A stretch of 64,000 nucleotides of DNA from Juglans regia (taxonomy: Eukaryota; Streptophyta; Magnoliopsida; Fagales; Juglandaceae). The position numbers and the translations under genes were made by a program. Location of the stretch: NCBI RefSeq assembly GCF_001411555.2, contig NC_049912.1, forward strand, positions 30,977,514 to 31,041,513, in the 5' to 3' direction. The number at the start of each line of letters is the position of its first letter. The first letter of the stretch is position 1. Below, in pieces: positions 23,260 to 35,004 of this stretch. The notes below the pieces were generated by a model. The model was not told the DNA's origin. It worked only from the letters and a program-made list of their open reading frames with translations, and did not search any database.

Positions 23260-24330
23260 GAACAACAAATGGATAAGAAATTAAAATACTAAAAACATAA
23301 GTCCAAAATCCAAGCAAAAACAGAGTACTATCCACTCAAAATCCCAGGAAAAACATAGCACTATCCAACCCAATTAAAATCAATTCACTAGTCATACAAA
23401 TTGCACCAAGTTATTCTATCTTCAACCAACTTTGGAATCTCTTCGAATAGTAAAAATAGAATGTGGTGAGTTCATTATGTGATAGAAGCTCAATACCATC
23501 ACCAATTCTAAGTGAATAGAAATTTTTTTATGCTCCATAGAAGCTCAATACACATTAACTCAGTAACAACAAATGGATAAGAAAGTGTTTATCATTGCAA
23601 ACATAAGCCCAAAATCCAAGCAAAAACGGAGCACTATCCACCCAACTAAAATCAATTGAATAATGCTAGCCTTTTAGTTCAAACTTTTATTATAGAAATA
23701 TAAAAGAGAAAAGAACATGAAGTAGGAATAAAGTCTTTTATAAGTGCACTCAATAGTGACAGTTTGCAATGCAAATAGCAGGCCATAACAATTATCAAGA
23801 AATGGCAGGTTCGTGCTTCAAAGCTAGCAGGCCCTAACAATCTCTTCAGACATCGTCCCCATCCCTTTCAAAGTGGTTCACTTAAAAGATACAATCAAAC
23901 AAGTTAGTGTACAAAGAAACTATAGAGATTTAAACCCTAAAATAAAAATAAACAAAGAAAAAGTTTTAATATGGTAGCAGCATCACCAAGATCACCATAA
24001 GCCCAAAATAAAAGCAAGAACAGAGCATTAAAAACCCAAAATCCAAGCAAACATACCATTATCCACCCAATACACATCAACTTAGTAACAACAAATGAAT
24101 AAGAAATTTAATAACTGCAAACATAAGCTCAATACATATGTCACTAAAGCAAAAATAAGAAAAAATATTATGTATTGGCAATTTGTATGACTAAAAATAT
24201 GTCACTAAAGCAACAAATATGAAGTCGGTGAGTCCAGGTAATAGAAGTCCAATACACAGAGATAACTACCTAGAAACTGTCGGTGAGTCCAGCCAAGCTC
24301 AATACATAGAGACATGGTCACGGCTACCTA
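23260..24330. repeat. Degenerate interspersed repeats of about 100 bp
   Basis: At least three diverged copies share AACAACAAATGGATAAGAAA, then AACATAAG and CCAAAATCCAAGCAAAAAC, then ACTATCCACCCAA (near 23.27-23.38, 23.56-23.66 and 23.99-24.13 kb). A smaller pair, GGTGAGTCCAG plus CAATACA-AGAGA, occurs at about 24.23 and 24.28 kb. This is noncoding and probably the decayed interior of a mobile element. Confidence 0.5.
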
Positions 24331-25186
24331 CTAGAGATGAAGATTTTTTTTTTTCAAAAGCCCCTATAACTTTTAACTTTTGCTTCCGGCGGGGAGTGAC
24401 TCTTGAGGGTGGGACGGAGCGATATGGAGGCTTCAAATTGCCTCAAATCGTGGTGAGGATGAAATATTGTGTGGAGTCAAAAATGGTGGTTTGAAAATAT
24501 TGAGGATGAAAAACTCGTCGGAGATACAGCCGATAATGGTGGTCGGTGCCGTGAGGTAGGGGAGTAGCTGGCTGCGTGATGTAGGGTTCAGATACACTTG
24601 CAGAACTAAGTTGAACACAAGAATTGTGTTTTCTTTTATTTTTTGTCTAAACGTGACAACGTGGCATGGGCACGCCAAGCGGTCAATTAGAGCAGATATC
24701 TTCAGGCGATAGCATTATTCTAAAATCATTTGAAGTTATCATATACTGGGCGTGCGTGTGGTGGCCAGCTAGCCAGTCAACCAGTGCCTTGGAACTCACA
24801 AAGGTAGCCAGGCATTAAGTACAGGTTGGAGCGAATTTGCTAAGGAGTAATGTTATCGTCACAATCATTCTCTTACTATCTTTTTATATGATATTAGATG
24901 ATTAAAAATTATTTATTATATTTTAATTATAAATTTATTATTTAATATTACATCATGAAATAATAAAAAAATAATAAAAAAATAGATGATAAATAGATTT
25001 ACTCTTTACCAAGAACTGATCGGATGATATATGATTTGATTCTTTAAATTTAAAACTTGCATATGAAATCTTAATTCTTTGTATTAAAAAAAAAAGAAAT
25101 TGGAGAGAATTTTTGATACATGCATCGATGCTCCCTCATGCAGTATTAGGTGAGTTTTTGTTGTTTTTATTTGTCATCCATTTTAT

Positions 25187-25390
25187 AATGAGTAATGCTA
25201 CATACAGTCGTAGAGTGCGCAAGCGTTATACAGTCGTTTTAAAAAAAAGTATGGTCTATTATTAAAAAATTAATTTTCTTTTCATATTGATCCCATATTT
25301 ATTCATTTTTTTAAAAATAATTATGCGATACTTGCATATTCATGATTATAACTATCATTTCTCTTTTATAATATTACACGCAATTAATAT
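25187..25390. repeat. MITE-like repeat starting GAGTAATGCTA
   Basis: GAGTAATGCTACATACAGTC is followed by GCGCAAGCGTTATACAGTCG and an AT-rich interior with partly complementary words near 25.33 kb (TGCGATACTTGCATATTC). This resembles a common tree-genome MITE whose right inverted end is decayed here. Boundaries are approximate. Confidence 0.4.
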
Positions 25391-26537
25391 TGGTAGGGAT
25401 TGTAAGGTTGGAGGCGGAGCTAGCTGTTCCAGTTAATTAGTTTGTTAATTAATTGATCCCCTATGTCCAAATCATTGAACAATTGTAATTTAGGATTAAT
25501 CACGATCCTGAATCAGCAATATTATCAAAACATTAATATATGCTAATTAAGATATATATATATCATATGATCATGATCAGCCATTAGGTAATTGCTATGA
25601 ATCACGAACCAAGATCGATCTGTGATTCTGTCATGCATATAAAAGGTAAAAACCAACTCAAAATAACGATCGAGGAAGAAAAAGATCCATAATTAAGTAC
25701 TTAATTGTGTCGCCCAAAGAAAGAAAAAACTAAAACAGATGGTCATTCATATACATTGTGGGCACAGCAAGCTTGCTGTGACCCGACCACATATATATAG
25801 CACATGATTTCCATATCTATAGCTAGCACATTGAATTAACCAAAAAGAGAGAGAGGCCTGGCCCTGTTTTAATGATCACATCAAGTCAGAGTACAACAAG
25901 TTCACCATGCCTGGCATGCCATTTCTATTAATATAGTTTTATTTTCTTTGATACTTGCACTTATCTAGCCTTGGCTAGCTGTAATTAGTTTGGATTTTTC
26001 TTACTTTTATCAGTGTCTGGTAATAGAAAGAGTTAAAAAAAAAAGATAACGTGCTTCGTTGTTCCATGTATAAAGATATGATGGCTTGTGATTCAATGAA
26101 TGCGTACTGGCTCAGAACTATAGATCTTTGTGGTTCGATCCAATAGTAATGGGCCGTAAAATAGATCAGCACATAATAAATAATGTGTGGATTTATTCAG
26201 CTCGATATGGGCTCTGCCGATGGGCCCCAACAAAAAAAAAAAACTGTCCCCCTGTCTTGCAAGTATATTGTACATATATTCAGGACCTTAGGCATATATG
26301 GGCCATGATTACCCAGATCAGTGTTGTTCCCACTTCCCAGGCAGCCCGTAGCACACACTACTCATCTAACATTATCTTCTCGAGATAAAAAAAATATGGA
26401 AAAAATTACATGTATGCAATGCAATGGAACTGGTACTTCAAAGAGTCGACCAGACTTGGGAATCAGTTATTTATTTATTTATTTATTAGTCAAAGTAATC
26501 CCAAAAGTCAATGCATAAAATAACAATCCAGTAGTCC

Positions 26538-27860
26538 TCACGAGTATGGACTCCTGACCAAATCAATGTACTTGTCGACGGCACTCGTGGGGACTGCTAC
26601 CATCACCTTCACAAGGTCCCTCTGATCAACGACAGGCAAAATCAGGCAATACCTATCACAGCAAATGGGTCCTACGTGATTTGGCCTTCCCATCCCAAAG
26701 TCAACCTTGTCTAACCCTAGCCTTGACCATTGTGACACAATGAGTACGCCTACCGAGTCAGGACTTGCCATAGACTCAGTCACCGATTCCGCCACACTTC
26801 TTACGTACTCGGTGTCCACTCGATCTTTGGCGTTTTTAACCAACGCTGAGGCGTAGCCTAAACCCTTTTCAACCAGATCTTTAACGCTGGTTTGCGCACA
26901 ACCTAGCACAAACGCGTTGCCGTAGTATCCACTGGGTAGACTCGGCTTGACTCTATCACGAAAGTTGACGCTGAACAGGATCTTCAAAATTTGGTTTGAA
27001 GGTAAGTTCAGTGCTCTCGCCCAGCTCCTCCAGACGTGCGCTGAAAGAACCTCGAATGAAGTGTAGGATGACTCCATGGGTCGACTCGAGGAAGTTATAG
27101 CGAGATTCTTGAGCTCGTTGAGAGACCTTTTATTGAAAGTGATTGAAGTGGGTGCAAGCCTTTCGTTGGAGAAGCGAGTCAGGAACCCACAGAGGTCAGG
27201 GGCACGGTTGAACTCGTGGTGAGTCATCGAGTTATCGCATGGAGGCCTTACGAGTAGTGGGTCGAGAAGGTGGCGTTCCCAGACAGGCATAGGTTTTAGT
27301 TCGGCAAGTCCGCGTTTCCCAGAAGCCAACTCAGCGAGCGAGTTGAGAAACTCGGCACTTCCAATTCCATCGCAGAGACAATGGTTGATTCCAACACCCA
27401 ACGCCGCTGCTCCGTCCCTCAGCCACGTCAGCTGGACAACAAGAGGTGGAGCCCCTTTGAGAACATCCGCTACATGGAGGGACAATAGCTTCCTCTGCTG
27501 GTTGACATACTTAGGAGCTCTTTCAAAGTCGATAATTGTGTGACTATCAGAGATGGCCTCAATGAATAACGCACCCTGGGCTCGGCACACCACCTCGAGG
27601 CTCGAACCATCGCGCTTAGCCCTGACTCTTCCGGCTAAAGGATAGTATGGCACCAAGGCTTTTGCTAGCGCAGCCTTAAGACGAGCCGTGGTCACAACAT
27701 GGTCCAAACCAGGGCCAGCCCTGTAGACCAATAGATACTCGATGGTGAAGCGAAGGAAGAGCTGGGAATCAATAGATGAGAGCGTTAGGACACAAGCTGG
27801 AGTTGGCTCACACGGGGTAACGATGGCGGCCTCTTTGACATGCACAGAGCTGCTTCCCAT
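26538..27860 (-). CDS. BAHD (HXXXD-type) acyltransferase
   Basis: A single-exon 440-residue protein, the usual BAHD length. BAHD enzymes move an acyl group from acyl-CoA to an alcohol or amine in the cytosol. The catalytic HXXXD motif is intact as H160-CLC-D164 (NHCLCDGIGSAEFL). The second signature reads DFGMG near residue 394 instead of the usual DFGWG. The N-terminus (EPTPACVLTLSSIDSQLFLR) and the SYTSFEVLSAHVWRSWARAL segment are standard. The wording is closest in my memory to the clade containing hydroxycinnamoyl transferases for cutin or suberin alcohols, but substrate cannot be read from sequence. Its position before the PPR gene recalls At2g40230-At2g40240. The upstream sequence to 28.26 kb is CT-rich, like a 5' leader. 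Confidence 0.93.
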   Translation of the reverse strand: MGSSSVHVKEAAIVTPCEPTPACVLTLSSIDSQLFLRFTIEYLLVYRAGPGLDHVVTTARLKAALAKALVPYYPLAGRVRAKRDGSSLEVVCRAQGALFIEAISDSHTIIDFERAPKYVNQQRKLLSLHVADVLKGAPPLVVQLTWLRDGAAALGVGINHCLCDGIGSAEFLNSLAELASGKRGLAELKPMPVWERHLLDPLLVRPPCDNSMTHHEFNRAPDLCGFLTRFSNERLAPTSITFNKRSLNELKNLAITSSSRPMESSYTSFEVLSAHVWRSWARALNLPSNQILKILFSVNFRDRVKPSLPSGYYGNAFVLGCAQTSVKDLVEKGLGYASALVKNAKDRVDTEYVRSVAESVTESMASPDSVGVLIVSQWSRLGLDKVDFGMGRPNHVGPICCDRYCLILPVVDQRDLVKVMVAVPTSAVDKYIDLVRSPYS

Positions 27861-30800
27861 TTGGTGGTTTATAAGTTTGATGCTGAAACTCTGCGGGTTT
27901 GTTTCGAGCCTTCTCCGAAGTGAGCTAATATTTGTGTACGTGTGTGTGTGCGTGGATGGATTTGGGGTCTCTTATTAAGGCAAGCATTTTCTTCCCAAGC
28001 AAACATGTACAGGACAATAAAAAAAGGGGAAGTCGCACAATCAACCAAATATAATTGTGAAAGACGGAAGACCCCATGTTTATCTTTTCTTTGTCTAAAT
28101 GTGAAAGATTTGAGCCAAGATTCTCCGAGCATTGCTTTATGGAAACAATGAATATCAAAACAAAATATTAACAGCTTGGCAATGCTTTCTGTCTGTTCTG
28201 GGGAGTGATAGACATCACTTTCTCTCTCTAAAATTTCTCTCTCTCTCAATCTCTCTAACAAGTGTCTATCTTTAACTTCCAATTTGCGTGGTGCTCTTCG
28301 TGCGTAATATTTTTTTAAGAAGTTCATGGACGTGCTCGCTGATGCCTGTCTACTTCATGATGATCTGTTCATGGCCGTGGTATCTTTTGCAAAAAGAGTG
28401 ATAAATGAAACACTGGTGATGAGAACAAGCATTTTGGTGAGGGGTTAGTGACTCGGAGGCAATTAATTCTGGATTATTTTATGCAATTTCTTGATTTTTA
28501 TTTTGGTTTATTTTCTTTGGAACCAATTTTAGTAACATACACACGAGCTTGGTGTATATATGGATGATACCGTGTGATGATTAGGCTGTACTTAACCGGG
28601 TGCCTGATCATCAAAGTTCCAGGCCTTGTTTAAGGGTGGACGACCCATATCTGCCTAGCCTACCTAATAAATAGTTTCCTATAATAATTGGAACTATTTA
28701 AATTAGAAAAAAAAATGGGGCTGATCTTGATCAAATGGATTTCTTTTAATCTTTTGATAAACTGTGTTTTGCAAGCTAAATGGCGTGGCATGCAGTAGTT
28801 TCTTAATTTGTCGTATTCACAATATATCTTTTGGCCCAACCTCCGTCCATCCTTAAAGTTCAATACACGTCTACACGATTTCCTTAATTATATATGAGTA
28901 TCAAGGCATGATACAGAGCTCAGAGTATATAATTGGGACTCACTCATGTCAAGTCTTACATATATATATATCATCATCGAATATCATGCATATCCATATA
29001 TATCGGCCTTATATTATACTTCATATTGAAGAAGGGCAGGCATCAACCATATAGATAGCTAGCTAGAGAGTGCCAGTTTCATGTCCGGACCGACGGTGGA
29101 CCCGCCCGCCCGGCCATTTTGTATCAATTTAACGGTGACTAATTAGGTCGCATTAAAGCATCCCCACCACAAAATTAAAAGCTTTATTAGCTTTGCCTCA
29201 TACGTGGATTGCACTTAATTCTGAGATTCGGCATTCGATCTAAAGCTAGCGCTTACAAACTGTCCATTGGTTTCAAGAATTAGACTACAATTAACAATTT
29301 ATTTTTTCTGGTTTTTTTTTTTACCCCCACTTTTATTAGTTTCTCTAACGTAAGGGCAAGAATGTCATTTTGAATTAGCTATGGTTTTATTCCCTGTTCA
29401 TCAACGAGACTACAAGAATATGCATGCATACCATTCGATATAAAGCAAATCCAAAGATACTGGCTACTAATTATTTTAAACGGATACCTTTCTAGTCCAT
29501 AGATAAATACTCTTTTGTTTAATTGAGGTGACGTATATAAGAATACCATCCAGACATGTTGACTTGGTATAAATTTATTATATCTCGTTAATTATGTTGA
29601 TCAGTACTGTCACTTCCAAACCCTTCTATTAATTTATTATTATTTTTTCCCCAGTTTCTCCTTTAATTCTAATTAATCGAATGCATGCATGCATTTGCTT
29701 GCAAGTCGACGGACTATATTAAATATGTTTAATTTCTTTCGTTATTATATATGGGGTAAAAAAAGATAATTGTTACAGACACAAAAAAGTTATATAAAAA
29801 TAAACATACAAATTGACGTGCATTCTCGTGATCTGTTAGACTTACTTTACATTAAAAATAATTTTACAATTTGACATATTATATCAACCCACCTTAATTT
29901 GTGAATTTTCTTTTGTATAATTTCTTTGTGACTAAAATATTTTTCTAAAAAAAAAATCGATTTAAAGAAGCCACAACGCTTAGAATACCGTAGGTATATA
30001 TGGTTTTGGATTTTGCTACTAAATGATTTAAGTATGTTCCAAGGATGTATGACTTCATGTTACTTTTGTCGTTTTTCGAGGATCGTATTGTTGTGAAGGT
30101 CATATTATAAAATCGTATCTTAATTTATATATTAATTTGGCAGGCACAGGGTTTTTTAATGCGGAGGGAGTTTGAAATGCTAACCTAAAGGATGGCACCG
30201 TCAAGCATCGAGTTGCCCTTTATTCCTCATGCAGATATGGATCGTTTCCTCTTTCACAAAAAGGGTTCGTGAAATCGTATGATTCGGGCCATATAGTATT
30301 TAATGATGGGACTTCATTTTTTGTGTGGAATATGCTTGAATTTATTCTTAGGATCTGCTTTATACCGATGGACTTGATGATCTAGATCGATGGTTGGAAG
30401 TTTTTTCCCCTCTTTAATGATCAATTTCTCATTAAATTAATATAGAAACTCAAAGGGGTTTGAATCTCTATCAAAACCGGCCGGTTACAATGAAATACAG
30501 GCCGTAAAAATATTTAAAAAAAAAAAATTGACAACGGAATAAAAAGTTTTGTTTTGAATGATATTCTTTTCATGTCAATTAGATGAGTAAAGAACCATCA
30601 TAAAAGATAAATTTTTATGCAGTTCTTTTCTATTGCTCAAAAGTTCGTGGGCTCCTTATCTTTTTTTCCCTATTTTTTTTTTTTTTGTACTGAAAAAAAC
30701 AGAAATTGTGATACTGTGATTGAGAATCACATCCAACAGTGTCAAAATACATAGAAAAAAAACTATAAAGAAAGATATAAAAAGAAGAAGAAGATAAAGA

Positions 30801-31819
30801 GCCGACAAGGTTATGAGCAATAAGGAAATAAAACAGCGGGGCACGTACAAGACGAGTGGAGTAAAAACGGTGCCTAAGACTAGAGGCGCATGATAGTAGA
30901 GGGAGAGAGAGTTGTGGGGGTGGGGGACTTTGTCATCCTTGGAGCACCGACAAACGGTGGTGAGAGAACCTAACACGGAAGTTAGGGAACCGAACAAGTT
31001 GGTGGAGGAGAAAAAAGCAAGTTGGAAGATGTGCAATCTTTTGTTATCTCCCTTGATCCTCCCCTCCTTTTATAGATCTCTTTTATTTTTTAGACAAGCA
31101 GCCATTGTGAAGGAACCCATCACGTCTTTTCACAAAAAGCAAAAAAAAAAAAATATATAAAAAAAAAAAAATCTCAGACAGGATATATGTATTTACAAGG
31201 ACTCAGATTTTGAGTATCTTATGAGGACGTAATTTGTGACACGGAATATTAGTTCTGACCAACTTTGAGGATAAGGGTAAAGGGGCACAGTACCATGTTT
31301 GTGTACATACATTTATAAGACTGATCAAAAAGTGGCTTTTATCATATATCTATTTATATATATATATGGTCATGATAGAGTTCAACATTTACTCTTTTAA
31401 CTTCACCGAAAACGGGTGGGTGTATGGGCCATAGCCATACCGTCCCGATTGAGTATCTATCATATCCATGATTCCCCACGCCCTTGGTTTTGAGGTTCAT
31501 CTGTTTCCGCTACAACCCCAGTTCAAAGTAGTGGGGCCTCCTGATTTCCCAAAATTTTTCTTTCAGGGTTATTTATGTCCATGCTGTCGTATTTCTTTTA
31601 CAACTTGGGTCTGAGTTTCACTTTCAAAAGCGGCTCTCTCTATCATGAAAGAAACCGAGGCCCATTCACATTGCGAAGTCTATTTCCATGATTTTCATTA
31701 AGCGTGTGGCTCCTTGGAAGTCTATTTCCATGATGCTAGCTGGCTCTACGAAATTCTCTCTCAAATTTGAGTTGGCCCTCCTGACATGTATACATATATA
31801 TAGCCGATGAAAAAAGCAA
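27861..31819. other. Spacer between BAHD and PPR genes
   Basis: This holds the BAHD upstream region with a CT-rich tract (about 28217-28258) and long AT-rich spacer. A minus-strand TATAAAAGG (31066-31074) is followed leftward by a GC-balanced leader-like stretch at 30.85-31.06 kb. The reverse frame there (30656-31036) is hydrophobic and resembles no known protein. I see no supported gene. Confidence 0.55.
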
Positions 31820-32044
31820 TGGGCTCGTTTTGCACTGGCCAGCCCTTTTAGTACAAGTTGTTGAGATCCTTTCTATAAGAATTTTTCGACAATGTGCAGC
31901 ATATGCCATGCCTAATGGGCTTGATCCAAAACAGCCCAATCCGCAGAAAGAAGCTATTTCTTCCTTGCTTAAACCCTCCTTTGTCCTTTCACTCTTGTAT
32001 TCTCCGTCCCAAGACTCCCAACCCGCTGTAAACCCTAAGGATTA
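31820..32044 (+). promoter_or_regulatory. PPR gene promoter: site II and telo-box
   Basis: Site II motifs TGGGCT lie at 31820-31825 and 31916-31921, with AGCCCA at 31933-31938. A telo-box, AAACCCTAA, lies at 32030-32038, just before the ATG at 32045. This pairing is typical of plant genes for organelle and ribosome biogenesis. It matches the eL41 promoter in this window. Confidence 0.6.
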
Positions 32045-33052
32045 ATGTCGCTTTTCCATAAGCTTCCACACAAACCTCATAATCTCCTTTCTATCATTCT
32101 CCTCGGCACCCGGTCTTTTACTACTCAAAACCCTAATGCTAACTCATTCCCCCTTGAGCCGACCTCTGCCTACTATGACGAACTGGTCCTCGCCGCAGGC
32201 CGTTCCAGAGACTTCGAAGAGCTCCGCCACCTCCTCAACAAGCGCATAAGGGACGGTTGCTTCAACACCTCCAAAACGTTCAAGTTCATCTCCAATAACG
32301 ACGCCTCCCTGTCCATACTCGACGACCTTTCTCAGACCCTGGCTCGCCTCGACAAAGGGTTACCCCGGCAAAGTGCGCACAATTCGCTCATCTTGCGACT
32401 ATGCAAATTGGGTCGAGTCGAAGAGTCCCTGCGCCTGGTCGACACGATGGCGCGCGGGGAATACGGTTTAAATGCGTCTAGTTTTCACCCCATCCTGAAC
32501 GTGCTCACGAGGAAAAAAGAAATGGAGGCCGCATGGGGCGTGATGAGCCTGATGAGAAAGTATCAGATCCCGCCGGATCTGACGAGCTATAATTACTTTC
32601 TGATGGCGTACTGTTTCTCCGGAGATTTGACTGCGGCGGCCGAAGTGCTAACAAAAATGGTGGGGGAGGGGTTGAGAGCGGATACGCGTACGTACGACGC
32701 GCTATTGTTAGGCGCGTGTAAGGTGGGGAAGGTGGAAGGTGCTCTGGCGTTGCTGCGGAGGATGGTTGACGACGGAGTACCGATGCTATTGTCGACGCAC
32801 ATGTACGTTATAAATGCGCTGTTGCGGATGGGCTATTACGAGCAAGCGATAGAGTATGCGAGGTGTTTTGCTGGGAAGGACACGTGGCTGGACGACCACA
32901 TGTTCGGGTGTTTGGCTAACAAGCTCATAGAGTCGAGTAGGTTCGATGAAGCGAAGTTGATACTGGAGGAAATGAACAAAAGGGGCTTGAAGATGGGCGA
33001 TAAACTGAGGGACTTTTACCGTCTCAATGTTAAAGATAAAGAAGATACATAA
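32045..33052 (+). CDS. Short P-class pentatricopeptide repeat protein, mitochondrial
   Basis: An intronless 335-residue protein, like most plant PPR genes. The N-terminus (MSLFHKLPHKPHNLL...GTRSFTTQNP) is Ser/Arg-rich without acids and suits a mitochondrial presequence. Helical repeats of about 35 residues follow from about residue 110, for example PPDLTSYNYFLMAYCFSGDL and GLRADTRTYDALLLGACKVG. These are P-type without E or DYW extensions, so an RNA-binding stability, splicing or translation role is expected rather than editing. The gene is short for the family and recalls At2g40240/At3g56030, which sit beside the BAHD and UGP3 genes respectively. The third codon positions are GC-rich. The RNA target is unknown. 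Confidence 0.9.
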   Translation: MSLFHKLPHKPHNLLSIILLGTRSFTTQNPNANSFPLEPTSAYYDELVLAAGRSRDFEELRHLLNKRIRDGCFNTSKTFKFISNNDASLSILDDLSQTLARLDKGLPRQSAHNSLILRLCKLGRVEESLRLVDTMARGEYGLNASSFHPILNVLTRKKEMEAAWGVMSLMRKYQIPPDLTSYNYFLMAYCFSGDLTAAAEVLTKMVGEGLRADTRTYDALLLGACKVGKVEGALALLRRMVDDGVPMLLSTHMYVINALLRMGYYEQAIEYARCFAGKDTWLDDHMFGCLANKLIESSRFDEAKLILEEMNKRGLKMGDKLRDFYRLNVKDKEDT

Positions 33053-35004
33053 TTTCGAGCCGTCTGACGTCTGAGGCCGTGGATTGATTTTACAAAAGAT
33101 GATGATTAGAACCATTTTGTGCCGAAGAAATGTATAAAGAAAGCCAATGCTGAAACAGAATTGTCTATCAATATACTATTTTTTTACCTTTTGCATATTC
33201 TATTTGAAATTTGATCTCATATTGACTTGTCCATCTATTTATCTATAACGAACTGTGCTACCACGAAATGGTACACTCTTCCTGCACTACTGAGAAGCCC
33301 ATCGTCCAAAAGAAGGTGAACGAAAGGAAACAAAGAAAAACAGATGGAAAAAAAAAATTAGTAAATTAGAATCTAATTTTCTTCTTTAAGAGGAAAAAAA
33401 AAAAAAGGAAACAAAGAAAAATTTTAGTATCCCCACCATAATTTAACAAAAATAATAATAAAACATGTGTAGATGTAAAATTTGATATATTCACCTCCAA
33501 AATAAATATCTGCATCTTGAGGACCAGTCGCCAAGGTAGAACAAAAGGTCTTATTTAATAAATTCAAATAGCTCTGAATCATGCTGTAGCATGTCTCACT
33601 TGCAGAAATGTATTTGGAAGCAATTTTCTTGGAGCCTCAGTCAAATCTCTCCCTGACAAATTTTTTACAGAAAGTCCAAGAATTTCCATCAATTGCGGGA
33701 AGAAACTTTCAAACACTATTGCAGGAAGCAATGGAACTGCTTGCAGAAAGAAAGGAATCTATCACATGCTCTCTGTCGAGGAGAAAGAAAGGAAGGAACA
33801 AAAAGGAGGGTGATCTCTGGCGGAGAAACAAAGGAAAGCAAAGGATTCAATTTAACTGAAAGTAAAATCACAAACCAAATTCATTCCCGGTTAGCTTAAA
33901 TGTAGCATGCAACCATAACAAACCAAGCCAGCTGCTGGTATACATAACACAAATGCTCCCAAACCAATAGCATAGGTTGCTAACAAATCATTAGTACAGT
34001 TAATGTATCATGCGGCCTTAACAACAAATGTTCCAACGTCAATATCTGTAGAGATTTGAGGTAGGCGATGGTTCGGGATGCAACATTTTCCAACTGTTTC
34101 TGAGGATGTGCAGAGGGATACCAGCGACGGAGGAGGTGGCTTTGCGTGAGGAGAAATCGATGGAAGAATTGGTTTTTTGGTTGAGACGATGGCTAGGATG
34201 CAAAGAGATGGACACCCAACCGTGAGAATGGTGGAAAGGATGGAGAGAGAAACAAAAGAGAAAATATATGAAGTTCTAAGTATTGAATGGGAGGAAGAAA
34301 AGTCTTGAGAAAAATTTGAACTTTCGGGGTGTATAAAAAAAATAATATTAAGAAAAAAGAATGCCCAACCACTGTATCATTACATATTTACTGAGTCACT
34401 GTTCTTAAGAGCCAAAAATCAAAGATATGTCTACTTCAATGCAGGCTGATTTTGATCGACATTAGGCAGATTTTGATTTTACAGTACTTTTGCCTACACC
34501 ACTGTACATATAGCTGAGGACTGGCTACAATTTTAATACTGATTTTGAAGATATATAGATATCGACTGGTGAACTCAAATATTTACATACTTTTTGTCTT
34601 CCCTTATGGATTTTGGACAATGTTCAAATTACTATATGAACGACAGATTGGTCATGATTCACACCCATCCATCCGGCGTCCGTGCCGGCCACGAATCTGA
34701 AATTTATTTGAGTGTCGGAAGAAAGAAACTTTTGGAGTGGGGTCTTTTTGGTGGTACATGTGCAAAACAGAGGAGAAAAAAAAAAAAAAACTATTTTCGC
34801 ATATATAATAAAGTCGTTCCGTCCAACTGCAATACGGGAGCTGACGTCAGCGCCGGTCACAATGCACGGCCAATTTCACTTTGCCTCCAAATCCGAAGCT
34901 TCACATCCTTCCATTCCCTCCCAACCCACCAATACCTCCGGCGTACTTAGCACCGAGTCCACGACCTTCTTTAATCCTGTTTCCACGCCGGCCCGACCAC
35001 ATAT
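33053..35004. other. Spacer between PPR and trihelix genes
   Basis: This holds the PPR 3' UTR, A-rich runs at 33.34-33.42 kb, and AT-rich sequence. Frames at 33608-33899 (Lys/Arg-rich) and 34594-34950 show no recognisable domain. The last 200 bp, which are C-rich, are the likely leader of the trihelix gene. Confidence 0.6.

Larger units (their letters stand above)
20046..26537. other. 6.5-kb gene-poor, repeat-rich region
   Basis: No gene is supported here. The content is the ATL upstream region, AT-rich MITE-like tracts (20.6-20.75, 24.85-25.02 and 25.19-25.39 kb), a 14-base G run at 21771-21784, a DNA-transposon-like patch at 22.13-22.51 kb, degenerate repeats at 23.26-24.33 kb, and plain AT-rich spacer. 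Open frames at 22807-23028 and 24219-24494 show no recognisable domain. Confidence 0.6.

Noticed and set aside
30656..31036. 126-codon reverse-strand hydrophobic frame
   Set aside because: It has no recognisable family, ends in a Lys-rich low-complexity run, and may be LTR or leader sequence.
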